64,000 nucleotides of DNA from positions 1-64,000 of the forward strand of contig JAIVFH010000046.1 of the NCBI GenBank assembly GCA_025765595.1, written 5' to 3'. The stretch comes from Obelidium mucronatum. Lineage: Eukaryota; Chytridiomycota; Chytridiomycetes; Chytridiales; Chytriomycetaceae. The notes beneath the pieces are model-generated. The model searched no databases, was not told where the DNA came from, and saw nothing but the letters and a program-made list of their open reading frames with translations. Within the stretch, counting starts at the first letter, position 1; each line of letters starts with the position of its first letter. Position numbers and translations under genes: made by a program. This document shows, piece after piece, positions 8,418 to 21,097 of this stretch.

Positions 8418-11329
8418 TCACGCACTGTCATAAGCATCAAATGTTGTGATGGCAACAGCAAAAGCCTCGATTGGTGTCATTGGCCATCTGGCATCCAGCG
8501 TAAATACATCAGGCCCGCATCGACCAAATTGTAGAATAATTGCTTCTGTAAAAATCCAGACAGGAATATTAGGTTTGGGTTCGTCTTGTTTTAAAAAGTA
8601 CAAACCGCTTCCTTCCATGACCAGTTGAAAGTTTTTAATACTCGGTTGAGTAACACGACCTCCAAAATTCAAACAATGCGATTGAGTAGTTTCGTTCCAT
8701 CGCGGAGGCTTATTTTTGAGAAACAGGAGTTTTTCCTTGTTTTGGGATTTTATGTCTGCCATAATATCCTTTGTTCCAGCATCCTTGAATTTCAAACAGA
8801 TACATCAGTCTCATCAGTCAAGGGTCATTCAAAAACCTTCAACAGAAAATGATTTACCGAATTTTCGTCAATCGTCACCGCCGGAATCGCCACGTTCAAT
8901 TCTCTTGGAAGAACAGTTTTACTCTGCAAGATGGGAATTTTAAATGAGTTTGGCGATAGTAAATTCTAGAAAAGGTTTCCCACAAGGAGAAAGAATCAAA
9001 TCCTCTTGTCAATGTGGTAAGGGCGCTTACTGGACGTACATATGATATACAGCCAATTCTTTAAGACCTTTTCCAGAGGTATTCTTGTTATAGAACCTCG
9101 CGTCATGAATGATGAAATTGGTTCTTTGAAAGTTCGCTTTCAATTTTGCAATGTAATGAGTGCTGTCTTTGCTGAGGTCGTCCATAGAAGTAGAGATAAG
9201 ATAATTTACAGTCGCGCTTTTCTTGCGTTTGCGTGCAGCCAGGAGGAATTTGTCATCTGTTTCATTGTACAGGTAGAAAGTCGGATGGGTTTTGTCCAGC
9301 AAATTTTTTTTCCGCTGCACGCGGCATTTCAATAGAAAGTCTTGAGGAATGCGGCTGTTTTTTTTTGTCTTGGTCAGATTTTTGTACAATCTACAACAAG
9401 GAGTTACCATTGCTTACCTGAACAACTTTGGGTTGACATAGAAAGTGGGAGCAACAACGGCAGCTGGAACCACTTCATCTGCTACCGTCTCCTTTTCAAT
9501 TACAGCAATCGCATCTGCTTCCGCTTCAGTCTTTACATCACCATCAGCATCTTCCTTTTTGGCGACAAACAAGTTCTTTTCTTCGTCATCAACCTCGAAA
9601 TTCATCTTCTCTTCCTTCTTTACCTTGGCCGCAGCTTCTGCTTTTTTTGTTTTCTTTTCGGTTACAAGAGTTTTGCTCGAGCTGTTAAACGGTACTACTT
9701 CTTCCTCCTCCATCTCTTCTTCCTCTGCTGTGTCCACAGTGAAAAAACCCGTTCATTGCACCCTTCCTCTTGACGACAGCCGGCTCTGCCTCTTTCACGA
9801 TACTTTCGCTTCTTTTGCTCTGTCTTCTAGGAACAACAACAACACCCTTGGTCGGTCTCCCATTCCCCATGCGAGAAGACACGACAGTAGTTGACACATT
9901 CTCTTCATCATCTTCCTCACTGTCGTCCTCAAAGTCATCAACCTGCACCACTTGTGGCGGGCCCGGGATCGGCAAGTCTAAATCACCACCACCACCTCTA
10001 CTTCTCCTTTTGGGACTAGTTTCCACCCCCGTTGCTGCCGTTTTTGTGAATTGTTGCCGATGAAGCATTTCATCTCGCTCTTGCTGTTCCAAGTAATTTA
10101 CGGGCTGCTTTTCGGGAATAAATGGCGTTGCGGAAACGGTTGTTGGAGTCACTACTCTGATTTGTGTAAGAGCTGGGACAGTTGTGTATGAACCGAGTGC
10201 ACTTGGCGCTCTCGGTTGAGGTGTAAATGTTCGTGGAGGCGGAGTAGAGGATGTGATTGGTGGCGTCGATGGTACTGGAGAGTTACTGCTGTTGTGGATT
10301 TCATGAATCTGTTGACGTCGATGCATGAATTCTTGAAGTTCTGGATTCCCAGCAGATAGCGCTCTTGGAGATGCATATTGAGTTTCTGGTTGTGTGTTTG
10401 GTGGCGGCGTGAACGTTCGTAAGGTGAAGGATGAATCTTTTGTCGTGTGAGTTAGATTTGGACGGAAACATTCGCAACCACAAAGTATACCTTCACTTTC
10501 ACGATAGAAGCTGTCTCGCTGATATTCGCGAGTGTTTTGGGCTTCGGAGTGGGTTCTTTCGTCTGTCGCGATCGGACCAGTGGCAATTGTTGACTTCCTC
10601 ATTTTGAAGTTGTTCGGAAGGACTGCTGCTCCTGCAGTAGATCGTGAGTATTCTGGGATAGAAAAAGATCGCGTATTCTGCTGCTGCTGCATGCTGATAT
10701 TTGCGGCTGTTGTGGTTGAATACAACTCTTCTTTCGAAATGGAGAATTTTCCATTGCCAGCAACATACGTGTTGTTGAAAAAATCCATAGCAGCGCGATC
10801 TTCATCATCCAAATCTATCACAGTATCACTTGAATGCATATGCCTTTGCTGTTGCTGCTGTAACAGAGGCTGCGTGTATTCTGAAAAGACGCCAGTTTCT
10901 TGGACCTTATTGGATACAGTTTTAAAAGATTCCTCGTGTGTTTCCAGCGCATCTCCACTGCCAGAATTATCTTCTGCCGCCCGGCTTGTCGCTCGATTTG
11001 CCGATTTGTGTTTTCTTGTTTGTTGAGAAATCTCAGGGTCAGCTGAAATTTTGATCGAAGTGCGAAGAGTCGCTTCATAAACTCGTTTGGCAGCTTGAGT
11101 TTCATCATCCTCAGTGACGCCTTCGGCCTTCATTTTAGCGTACGATTTGTACTTCTTGGCTGAGGAATTCACAGCGAGTTAGGGGACTGTGTACTAATGC
11201 ACCCATTCAGTTAACGTCTTAAATACCTATTGCTTTATCGTTCGCAATGTCCTTCTTGTCTGGCTTTCGTCCATTCAAAGACACGAATTCATGCTCCCAC
11301 TCCTTCAGCTCTCTCTTGATCGCCTTCAT
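8418..11329 (-). CDS. Sld2/Drc1 N-terminal domain joined to C-terminal Tubby domain
   Basis: Exons 11227-11329, 9418-11159, 9031-9354, 8858-8921 and 8418-8783 give 865 residues after one base is dropped in the A6 run at 9742-9747. Residues 1-45 match the Sld2/Drc1/RecQL4 N-terminal motif (ELKEWEHEFVSLNGRKP, then AIAKKYKSYAKMK), which acts in CDK-controlled replication initiation. About 530 disordered residues follow, rich in Gln, Ser and SP/TP sites (STPP, FTPQP, ETSPKRR), then an acidic/Lys-rich stretch. The last ~270 residues are a Tubby domain: FLLAARKRKKSATVNYLIS, KNKPPRWNE, LNFGGRVT, LQFGRCGPDVFTLD and a C-terminal hydrophobic helix. Tubby binds phosphoinositides and serves cilia. It may be one fused gene, or two genes whose boundary lies at the frame break; no stop separates them otherwise. 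Confidence 0.7.
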
Positions 11330-11634
11330 TGTTTTCGTTGTTTTTTTGCGTCAAGAGCCATCTGACAATTCGTCGACAAAGCAGCCCCCTTCAGCGCATC
11401 TTTCCCTTTATTCAAAATGCAAAAAGGCACTTCTCCCTTTTATGCATCGCAGCTTGTATTTCTTCAAAGAATGGAACCAGATAAGGACACGTGACCCGCC
11501 ATGCATGCCTCTTCCTTTGGTTCACACAATTTTTCAACTTCAACAAATCGCAAGTTTCATCTTTTCAATTAGATCTGCTTGGCAATCGATTCTCCTCAAC
11601 CGCATTCAATACTTTCTCTCGATTGCGTGGCAGA

Positions 11635-14184
11635 ATGGGAAACGGAGGGTCGAAGCACCAGGATGGAGAAAGTAAGGGGGGATACCGTCCAAAAGAGTTC
11701 AAAGAGACTGAAACACTGACTTGTCCCCTCTCTCACAAACCAGTTGGACTATGGAACTTTGAAATGCAAAAAGTGGTTGGGAAGGGTGCCTTTGGGAAGG
11801 TACAGCATGCAATCTCAGCAGAAAGACAGATACCCTCATTGCTGAGCTATCACTTTCCCACCTCAGGTCCGGATCGTCCAGAAGAAGGATGCCTCAAAGC
11901 AGCTATTTGCTCTAAAGTACATCGACAAGATGCAGTGTATTCGAATGCATGCAATCCAAAACATATTCAGAGAAAGAGCCATTCTGCAGGACCTCTCCCA
12001 CCCTTTCATTGTGAATCTGAACTATGCTTTCCAAGACGATCAAAACTTGTTTTTCGTACTGGACTTGAAGACGGGCGGTGATTTGCGTCATCATTTGAGC
12101 AATCAGTTGGGGTTTTCGGAAGGTGCTGTTAAAGTGTGGGCAGTGGAGCTTGCGCTGGCTGTACAATACTTACACAACCAAGGAATTGTTCATCGAGATA
12201 TCAAGCCAGATAATGGTGCAGTAGTATCGCTGTGGCATAATCCTGTTCAACTCACGGTTTTTCCTCTGTGACTAGTGCTTCTGGATGAAAAGGGACATGC
12301 CCATCTGACAGATTTCAATATTGCTGTTAACATCGATCGAAATAGTATCTTGAAATCTCGTTCAGGAACAATGGCGTATTTAGGTTTGTGTGGCTTTTAT
12401 TAGTCCTCACAGTTCTGCCGACTTCTGACACCACCAACAGCACCGGAAGTATTTGGGGAGAATGGATATTATTGGCAAGTCGATTGGTGGAGTCTCGGCG
12501 TGATGCTATTCGAACTTATTTATTTCAAGGTTTGCTTTGCTGGTGTTTCAACCCTATTGAAATGTGTCTGAACGAAATTCATTTTTTAATCCTTAAAACA
12601 GCGTCCTTTTCGTGGAAAAACTACATCAGCCATGATATCTTCTATTCGTGATTCTGAAATCGTATTCCCCAAGACCAATGTCTTTTCGCGATCTCTACCG
12701 GTTGATATCAGTGCTGAATGCATTTCCTTTTTGACCGAACTCCTAAACCGATGCCCGCTCGATCGATTGGGCTGTCGCCAAAGACAACTGTTGGATGTAA
12801 AGGATCATGTGTGGGTCGCTGGCATTGACTGGAATGCCGTCGAACGAAAGGAGTGGCCTTCAGGCTTCATACCCGATGTAAGTATGCGTTGCTTCTTTTG
12901 CAGCTATTTTTAATCTCATCTCGTGTTTTTACTCAGCCTGAAGACGACAATTTCGACCCCAGAATCAATCTCGAGGAATTTTTGCTGGACGGATTTCCCA
13001 TTGAGGCAGCACCACGCCAGAAAAAGAAAAAGAAGTCCAGCGGAAAACGCACAAAGGCGACCACTTCATCATCGCCTAATGCGGGCTCGTTTCTTGGATA
13101 TTTTTCTCCTGGAAACACTTCTGAAAATCGCAAAAAGAGTGCTGCGGACGCTGCAGCAGTCGCTGGAAACATGCAAGCCATGCTCAAACAATACAAATCC
13201 TCGCAACACCCTATCAATGCTGCAGGATTTTCCCTGTTTGGAAAGAAGCAGCAAAAGAATCAGCAGAATCAGCAACATGAAAAACTCACTGAAAGTGAGA
13301 GAATTGAATTGGAGTTGCGATTCATGAACGACCACTTCCTACCATATGATTCATCTAAACGAGTACCTGCCGCTCACACTGGAACTGCCCCTCCTGTCCC
13401 GCCAATTCCATCACCAGAAGTGCTAAAACAACTAAGCGCCAATGGAACTCCCCTCATTGGTGGAGAGCCACCATCTAATCAACTAATTTCTCTTGCTGCG
13501 GAAGCCTCCTCTCCTTACCAACATAATATATTTTCACGAAATGAGACTCCCATGGATCATTTCCTACGTTCGAATACATCAATTAATGACTATCGCATGG
13601 ATCTTGATGGTCTCAACAGCAGCCTTATCCAATCCAGCTCTTTTGACAATGACTCATCTCTCTCCAAAAGTTCTCCATCCAACCAACTTTCACAACCTAT
13701 TCGCGACCACCCAACTCATTCCAAGAAATCAATCACAAGCCTCAGCAACCTCTTCAAACGAAAAACAGCAGTGTCAGCATCGAACGTATCCCCCACCGCC
13801 AATAATACCAAGAACAATAAGGCTTCCTTGTACCCCTTGGAGATATCCACAACATCTTCATCAACTACTGGAGACGATGAAGAAAGCTCTGAAAACAGCT
13901 TCAGAATGTTCACTTACCGTAATTCCACTGCGTCGCCTTTGGCCATTCAAGCTAAATATGATGATAGTATCAAGCGAATGGATTCTCCAGGGATTCTGTC
14001 GATTGGGAATGGGGCTGGTTCTGGACGAGGGAGAGGCAGTCCTGCTGTTTCAACGACTGGTGTTGGCAGCACGACAGCTCGGAAAACGTTTCGAGTTACA
14101 ACTGTTCCGTTGCCTGATGATGATTTGATGGAGTCGGATGTGGAGGGATCTGTGGGTCCTGCAGTTCGAGCTGTGGAGGAGTAG
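11635..14184 (+). CDS. YANK/STK32-type AGC serine/threonine kinase
   Basis: Six exons (11635-11799, 11867-12215, 12276-12383, 12441-12529, 12602-12877, 12937-14184) join in frame to 744 residues. The N-terminus MGNGGSK is a myristoylation-type signal. Kinase landmarks: glycine loop GKGAFGKV, catalytic Lys in FALKYID, HRDIKPDN, TDFNIAV (DFN in place of DFG, as in human STK32 kinases), APEV, and VDWWSLGVMLFEL. The C-terminal ~415 residues are mostly disordered (Ser/Asn/Pro-rich, a KKKKKSSGKR patch) and far longer than in animal STK32. The substrate is unknown. It probably sits at membranes through the lipid anchor. The ATG at 11635 is chosen because it starts the myristoylation motif just before the kinase domain. 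Confidence 0.9.
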
Positions 14185-14478
14185 TGGCGTCCTTTTTATC
14201 GGATCAACTTCCTTCCTACCGTACTAATTTTTCTTGCTGACTTAATTCATTTATTTTCCCTATAATTGCTTTGACGTACATTTTTATGTTGTTTTTCTTA
14301 CCCTCTCCGTTTTGGGGGGCGGAATTGGAATAAATAATAAGAGTAATTGCTTTATTTTTACAAGTTTGAATTCTATTCATGTTCTCTCAATGCTCAATCG
14401 ATATATTAATAATAGTCTGGTTCAAGAAAGTGAGCAAGCCTCACAACTTAAACTGTAAAAATTCTTGCCTTGAACCAA

Positions 14479-15195
14479 ATGCCACAGAAAATCCAAGCAC
14501 TTCTTACTCTCATTCTCGCTTTCTCTGTATCCGCTGATACTTGGTGTATCTTCAAGCAGGATATTACTACCACCACAGTATATGCTGGATCCCTTCAGCC
14601 TTCAGGCAAAGCAATACAAGCAACACTTACCTTTGGAGAAAAGTGCAAGCAAGGCCCTTGGTACAACTACTCGTGTATTCCTTGTGGCCCTCAGACTCCC
14701 GTCGTCGCTGAGACCTTGAAGAGCTTTGCGCCGCCAAGTTGTGGATTCAAGAGGTGAGAGGCTTTTGTCTAAGTCCACCCCTTCCAAATTCACAATTACA
14801 AAATATTATTAGATGCAATTCGAACGGCTGCTCGGTTCCTGGAAACTACAATCCCTCCATCCCAGGCACAGGTCTCTCCGTGAAGCAATTCTGGGCAGAG
14901 TCATGCCTCCAACACGATTTCTGCTATGCCGATCGCGCAGCTTCTTCCTCTGCTTCATCATTCGCGAAAAACGCAGTCAGATTGCGATGATATTTTGAGA
15001 AAGAATATGGAGGCTCAGTGTGACACGTTGGATGGAGCCAGTTGGGCTGGGTGCAAGGTAGTGGCGGGATTAATTCGCGCTGGGTTGTCTGTCATCAAGA
15101 ATGAGTTTGATAATGATCGTGCCAAATGTGTCAATGGAGATATTTGTGGGTCTGTTGGAGTATGTCCAGCCAAGTCTTCTGCTTGTCCCTTTTGA
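14479..15195 (+). CDS. Secreted phospholipase A2, prokaryotic/fungal type (one frame break)
   Basis: Two exons (14479-14753, 14813-15195). A signal peptide (LLTLILAFSVSADT) is followed by a Cys-rich domain with the catalytic CLQHDFCYA motif, the hallmark of Phospholip_A2_3 enzymes: the His attacks through water and the following Asp binds Ca2+. A second Cys/Asp helix (SDCDDI) and a Cys-rich tail complete the fold. These enzymes release a fatty acid from the sn-2 position of phospholipids outside the cell. Between the two helices the frame shifts by one base at the A5 run 14967-14971; dropping one base gives 218 residues. No GT-AG intron explains the shift, so it is either a base-call error or a mutation. 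Confidence 0.75.
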
Positions 15196-15230
15196 AGGAA
15201 GAATAAAAGAGGCCTCAAATTAAACACACA

Positions 15231-17350
15231 ATGACCGGCACCACTGCCCTTCCCCTCGAGGTCTTCCAAGCAATCCTCGTTCATCTTCCAGTCGACAAGT
15301 TTTTGATGCAAGTTGCTTTTGCCTCCAAGCAGTTGGCTCAAGTCATCTTCAGCCTTGAGTTTGCGTACCTCCACTTTCGCCATCGCATCACTCTCCACGC
15401 AGCCGAAATAGATCGAGGCGCAATCTATCGAAAGCTCGGCGTTGACTCTTGGAAGGACCTTTCCGCCAACTACCAGGCCTCTCTTTTATTGCCTTGTGCC
15501 ATTGGAGATTGCAAAGTGGATGAAAGCTCGCGCTTATGTCTTTAGCAAACTGCCCCCTGCAAAAGCATTGGCTTATGTCAAGGCAATACTGTGTTTTCCG
15601 CAGTGGTACAACTCGGAAGCCAGGCATTTGACGCTGTCGGCTGCTATACATGATGGTCATGTTGACGCCGCAATCGCCTTAGTAGAAGATTCTGCCGTAG
15701 ATCGAGTCGATATAAAGGACTATTGCATCGAATCAGCTGCTAGATTTGGAGATGTTGGGCTTGTTAGAATCCTTATCGACTATCAAGAGGCAAGAGGTGA
15801 ATCAAGTCAAACGACGAGTTTTGCGTGTTTTTGACATTAGTTTCATTGCAGGAAGATTGTATGACTACAATCGCGCCTTTGAAAGTGCGTCGAGAGAAGG
15901 ACATTTGCCAGTCGTGAAACTCCTCCTTGATTTGGGATTGGTTGACACAAAATCAAGCATTGATTTCGGGATCCGACAAGCGTCTGCCTGTGGGCATGTC
16001 ACCCTTTTGGAGTTTTTTCTTGGATTAGAGAATGCTGATCCAGCTGCGGCCGACAACGACGCCATTAAATTGGCGGCAACGTATGGGAATGCAGATGTGG
16101 TTCGAATTCTTCTTGATTCTGGGAAAGTAGATCCTGCACCCAGCAACAACTACGCCATTCGACGTGCAGCGGAAAAGGGGTACACTGCTGTTGTGAAGCT
16201 TCTCCTTGAATCGAAAGCAGTGGACCCTGCCGCAGATAACAATTCCGCTATTCGAGTTGCATCAAACCGGGGATATGAAGATATTGTTAAGCTCTTTCTT
16301 GATTCCGGGCTAGTTGACCCTTCCGTTAACAATAACGAATGCATCAAATATGCATCATTGAACGGTCATACATCCGTTGTGAAACTTCTTATTGACACTG
16401 GAAGGGTTGATCTGACTGCCGAGAACAACTGGGCTATTCACAAGGCGTCAAAATACGGACACCTCTCTGTTGTCAAACTACTTCTTGAGCATGGTGCTAA
16501 TCCAGCTGATGAGAATAACGAAAGCATTCGGCTTGCATCATATGCCGGACATAGCGATATTGTGAAGTTCCTTCTGAACTCAGGACTTGTGGACCCATCT
16601 GTCAACGACAATATCTGCATTCGAAACGCGTGCATGCAAGGTCACGAAACTGTAGTACGCCTCCTGCTAGAATCAGGCAAAGTGGATCCATCCGCCAAAA
16701 ATAACGAATCTATAGCCAACGCTGCTGATCGTGGACACGTCGCAATTGTCCGACTTCTGCTTGAGTCAAAGCGAGTCGACCCATCGGCAAATGGCGAAGC
16801 CTGCACTTCGATTGGCATGTAAATCCGACCATGAAGCTGTCGTGAAGTTGCTGCTTCAGACAGGAAAAGTGGATCCAGCTGCGAACAAAAACCTACCCGC
16901 TTCGATGGGCTGTCTTTTGTGGATGTACAAATATAGTGCGCCTTCTTTATGAAACTGGAAGAGTAAATCTAGCATGACGTGAACAATGATTGTATAAGAG
17001 TTGCATCGAAATATGGATATTCAGCTATTGTCAGATTCCTACTCGAATCGGGAAAAGTGGATCCGACAGTCAATGACAACTATTGCATTCGAATCGCATC
17101 AAAGAATGGGCACGCACCAGTAGTTAAGCTTCTTCTTGACTCTGGACTTGTCGATCCAGCGGCCAGAAACAATGCAGCTATCAGAGAAGCGTCAAAGCGA
17201 GGGCACGAATCTGTTGTGAGACTTCTCCTAGAATCGCGGAGAGTGGATCCCACTGTTGATGGAGATTATTGCCTTCAAATTGCAACGAAAAAGAGAATGA
17301 AGCAGATCGTTGCTCTGCTTCTCTCGAGCGATTATGGGTTGAGCTCTTGA
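15231..17350 (+). CDS. F-box-like/ankyrin-repeat protein (several frame breaks)
   Basis: The start MTGTTALPLEVFQAILVHLP resembles an F-box, the motif that docks substrate receptors on SCF ubiquitin ligases. One intron (15797-15851) precedes a long array of about fourteen ankyrin repeats of ~34 residues with the consensus VKLLLDSGxVDPxxNNNxxIRxASxxGH. Such F-box/ankyrin proteins commonly occur as large families in chytrids; targets are unknown. The frame breaks at the T4 run 15484-15487, near 16798, near 16890 and near 16975. Each is repaired by removing a single base, and the repeat sequence continues without loss on both sides. The last three fall within 180 bases, so the protein is either affected by consensus errors or beginning to decay. 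Confidence 0.7.
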
Positions 17351-17492
17351 CGTTCGTGTTGCGAGTGCATTTTGGAATAAAACCTTTTTATGTATCTTTG
17401 AAGGCATGGGGAAAACGGTCATTCATCGGTTGTTAAACTGACTATTAAGAATGATGAAATCAAAATGTATATAACAATATGATTGATCATTT

Positions 17493-20400
17493 CTATTTTT
17501 CTTTAGCTTTCTTAAGTTGATTCAGAACAGCGTCCAACCCATTCTTGAACTTTTCTCCATCCCCGAACCCAACAAAGTCCAGAACAGCATGTTGTTTGTT
17601 TGCTGTGACTTCCAATCGTTCAAATTTATCGTGTTGATCGTTTATCAGAATAAAATGCTGAAGGCATTCAACTGTATTTCCACTTGCTTTGGCATTGCTC
17701 AATTGAAATACGCGACAAGACTCAGCACCGCTGTTCGCTGTTGGCGGGTGAAACAAAAAGAACACATTTCCGCGAACGATTGTATAAGAAACGCCCCCGC
17801 GCACCCAATAAGCTGGAGCGCACCACTCCTTGACACAATAAATAACATAATACACTTGCGAGGATTTGACGCGGGCTTTTTTAAGACTTGAACCGACAGC
17901 TATCACGGATTGCATTTGAAGCATCGACAAGCTATTGGCGGATTTCAGAGACCGCTCCGACTCTTTCTCGCTCTCTGGTTCCAGCTGACTTTTCATTACT
18001 AAGCTCCATTTCAATTTACTGAAATGAATTCCATTGTCCCCAAAAACTTCTGCTTTAATCAATCGTGCGATTCTTGGAACAGCTTGCATCAATATTGGTA
18101 CTGTGGTATTAAAAAACACGAGGGTAGATACTTTGATCTGATATTGAATCGCGATTTCCTGATCCATTGTCAGGGCAAGAATCACCGAAATTGTTAGGCA
18201 GATAGAGGTGACAAGCAATAAGGTGAATTCCGTATGTGTTGGCCCTACATTATGGGATTTCACTGTAACCGTGACAAGAGCAGCAATAGACTAGAGAATT
18301 ATATATCCACAGTGGCATAGATAAGTTTCGGACTCTCCGCTGATCGGTCAGTGCACGTGAATTCAATGAAATGATCTGGAAGAGTCTTTTCCACCACATA
18401 CATTTGCGATAAATATGACCAAGCACATAGCAATATCTAAATTATAAAAAAAAATTCCTTGGTCGATTGGATGGAGTCTTGAAAATAAGGTAAACTGTCG
18501 ACTCACAAGCTCTCCAGCAACCAATCCACCCACAAAACGCATCCAGAACCAGTCTCGTACCGCATATTTGGGCAGAATCGTTTTGGCTCCAGTAAATCAA
18601 AACCTACTCTCAAGTTCTTGAAAATGATCGCAGCCGACATGATTGCAAACGCCAGCGATTGTAACCAAACTGCCAGGTGACACTTGTACACACTGGGTCT
18701 CCCGATATATAGTAAATTAGAAACGTATGACGGAATTGACCCAGCGGCTAGTACGGACATCAATGGAACAGAGCCGGATCGTATTGCTGGGTTACGTTGA
18801 AACACGGCAATCAAGAGAAGGAACAAGCCAGCAAAGAAAACACCGACTCCTGCGAAAATCTTGAGAATAAAAGCGTTCTGGCTGTCAGGCCAAATCAGTA
18901 GAGTTTCATAGACAGGTCCATCGAGAGGTGGGATAGATGTCCCATCAAAGAATATCGGTAACTGCCCATCTATATACTCGATTCGCGTGGAATCGATATC
19001 AGTCGATGCAAATGCTGTGTTCGGTGTGATTAAGGAGACTCTATCAATTAAATGGGTAGAATCACCTGTCGTCATCAAGCTTTTGGTGCCCTCGCAATAA
19101 GAAAGTGTGTAAGATCTAGTAACGGCAAAATTCGTTTTTAAATCCCTTTATAGTATTGACCATGAACACCAACGTCGCCAAATCGCCATTCCGTGTTAAT
19201 TGAACAGGATCTCCAAGAATGCCGCGATATCCAGTTTTCATGAATAGAGTTGAATTCATATAGCCGTTCAATTTTCTGGTAGATGCCATTTCGATAGTCA
19301 GACTTGGGTCTTTTAATAGCTGATTTTGTTGGTTAAAAAACGAAGCAAACTAAAAAGGAAAGAAAGCCAAAAGCATTACATTATGTAAGCCATGCGCGAA
19401 TAGCATAGGACAAGTAAACATTTGGTTGATGTTGAAGTATCGCTGAATTTCATCGGTCGTAAACAGCAATCCCCACGGTGATTGGAACCTATTGATGGCG
19501 TCTACTATGATTTGCTGTTGTAGATTCATATTTTCAGTCATTCCGGATGCACCAAAGGTGCTCATCAAGCCACGAGCATTTCGATAGTATACATCACCCC
19601 AAAGATCGACGGCATTTTCTCTTTGTACTGGTATATTATCCGTGAACCACACATATTCTGGGCCTACAAACTTTTTGCGACTGGTACGCTATCGACAAAA
19701 AGTGGGGGCAAGCTGAGCTAGTGAATTAAATGACAGTTCACTAACTTACTGAGCTAGTTCAAAGTAGATGTACGACGCCAACTCGGGAGTTGCACATAAT
19801 ATGATGTACCTTGGAGCCACTTTTAATTCTCCTCAAAGAAAATAAAAACGCCACACAAACCTTGCGTCGACATGACCCTAGAGTCTCCGCTACGTAATCT
19901 AAATCTGGCGGATCAGTCATGACGACAATCTTGGCCAGAATTCTAAAGTTCCATTCCTCCAAAACGCTTGCAATATATCCACAGTCTAACACAATGAAAG
20001 AAAGTATAAATTGGTCAGGAAAATGGTAGAGCATCAAAGCTATTACTTGAACTGGGGTCTGAGAATGGAACAGTTTCGAATCATTGCCACTCGACGCACA
20101 TTCCACTTTCGAAGTACCAATGCGATTGATTCAGCGTATCCCGTCAATGCCATGGTCTGAAAGTAATAACCATATTTGTTTCGATCCCACATTGAAGATT
20201 GAAGCGTCGACCCAGCGCATTGCGGAATTTGGAAGTAGCTATACACCTCTGCATCTGCTGCCAAATCGCGCGGTAAAAAGTCTCCAAATACAGCTATAAC
20301 ATCTGATGTGAAATTAAATAGATTCAGCGAACAACCTAGGAAAGCAGTTTCGATTGAAGAAGACCTGGGTGGTGAATTGCAATCTCTTGTGCAACAAGCA

Positions 20401-20802
20401 TCGCAGCTCCCGGACTCGAAGCGCCGGGACTAGAAGCCCTCTGACGATCCAAATACGCGTTGTTATTGAATCTTTTAATCTTGATTGTTGTGTTTGGAAG
20501 GATAGATGGATCCATGTTGATCTGATCAATGGCAAATTTCATGGCTTGCTGATTCCAATACCACCACGATGAATATCCCCACAAACTCATGTCGCTCATC
20601 CTTCCGATGTCGATTCTATCATATCCAGCAACGACGAGAGAGCCATTGTACTTCAGCTGTGGAAACCTGTGAATAGTCGGAGGTGAGCAAACAGGTTATC
20701 TTGTCGTCGCTCAAGTACTTGCCATGAATAAGGACCTATAAATCCCACCGTAATCGAAGACTGTGATTTTAGCTCAGCCGTCGCGGCACTGGTGGCTGGC
20801 AT
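17493..20802 (-). CDS. Class C (GABA-B-like) GPCR, copy A
   Basis: A multi-exon receptor. The ATG at 20802 (MPATSAA) matches the start of copies B-D. The N-terminal ~480 residues form a periplasmic-binding-like ectodomain: ITVGFIGPYSW, WWYWNQQAMKFAIDQIN, LPNTTIKIKRFNNN, WDRNKYGYYFQT and FVGPEYVWF. The juxtamembrane motif FFDGTSIPPLDGP leads into seven helices (18503-18940 and 17990-18300), with the class C signature KCHLAVWLQSLAF ahead of KNLRV. A cytosolic tail holds a ~110-residue domain shared by all four copies (ending LDFVGFGDGEKF). The first intron appears to use a GC donor. The frame breaks near 18590, 18603 and twice at 18280-18300, each repaired by removing one base. The ligand is unknown; amino acids or their derivatives are typical for the class. 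Confidence 0.8.
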
Positions 20803-21097
20803 AGTGGATCTGATGATGGAAATCTCAACGTTGGGAATCAAAGATCCTGATCTTCTTAAAGATCTTTATCCTCCAAGTATATCTAAACATCATTCTATGG
20901 AGTCCCTTCTGGTGCTGGTGAGTCGTGACTGGTCGGTCAGAAAGAAAGACGCAAAAACAAATGCAAGCAACCGAAGACCTTACAACGCGCCCAGCCGATG
21001 GTTCATCCACAGGTAAACCAAACTAGTTCTATTATCAAGTCTTGTCATGCACCAGCTAACGATGTGAACCACAGGCATCTTCACCAGCTGCCAACCA
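20803..21097. promoter_or_regulatory. Divergent intergenic region between GPCR A and acyl-CoA synthetase
   Basis: About 295 bases between two divergent start codons, so it must carry both promoters. I see no TATA box as clear as those at 590 and 1377. Confidence 0.4.

Noticed and set aside
9738..9750. Programmed +1 ribosomal frameshift at the T6 run of the Sld2/Tubby gene
   Set aside because: The same type of one-base break occurs in many unrelated genes of this window, so a consensus insertion is the simpler explanation.
9445..10063. Plus-strand Ser/Thr-rich frames over the Sld2/Tubby gene
   Set aside because: They are antisense shadows of Lys/Glu- and acid-rich codons in the real gene.
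11247..11675. Plus-strand frame of 142 codons with a hydrophobic stretch
   Set aside because: Its first part is antisense to the Sld2 exon 11227-11329 and the rest overlaps the kinase 5' flank in another frame; no family similarity.
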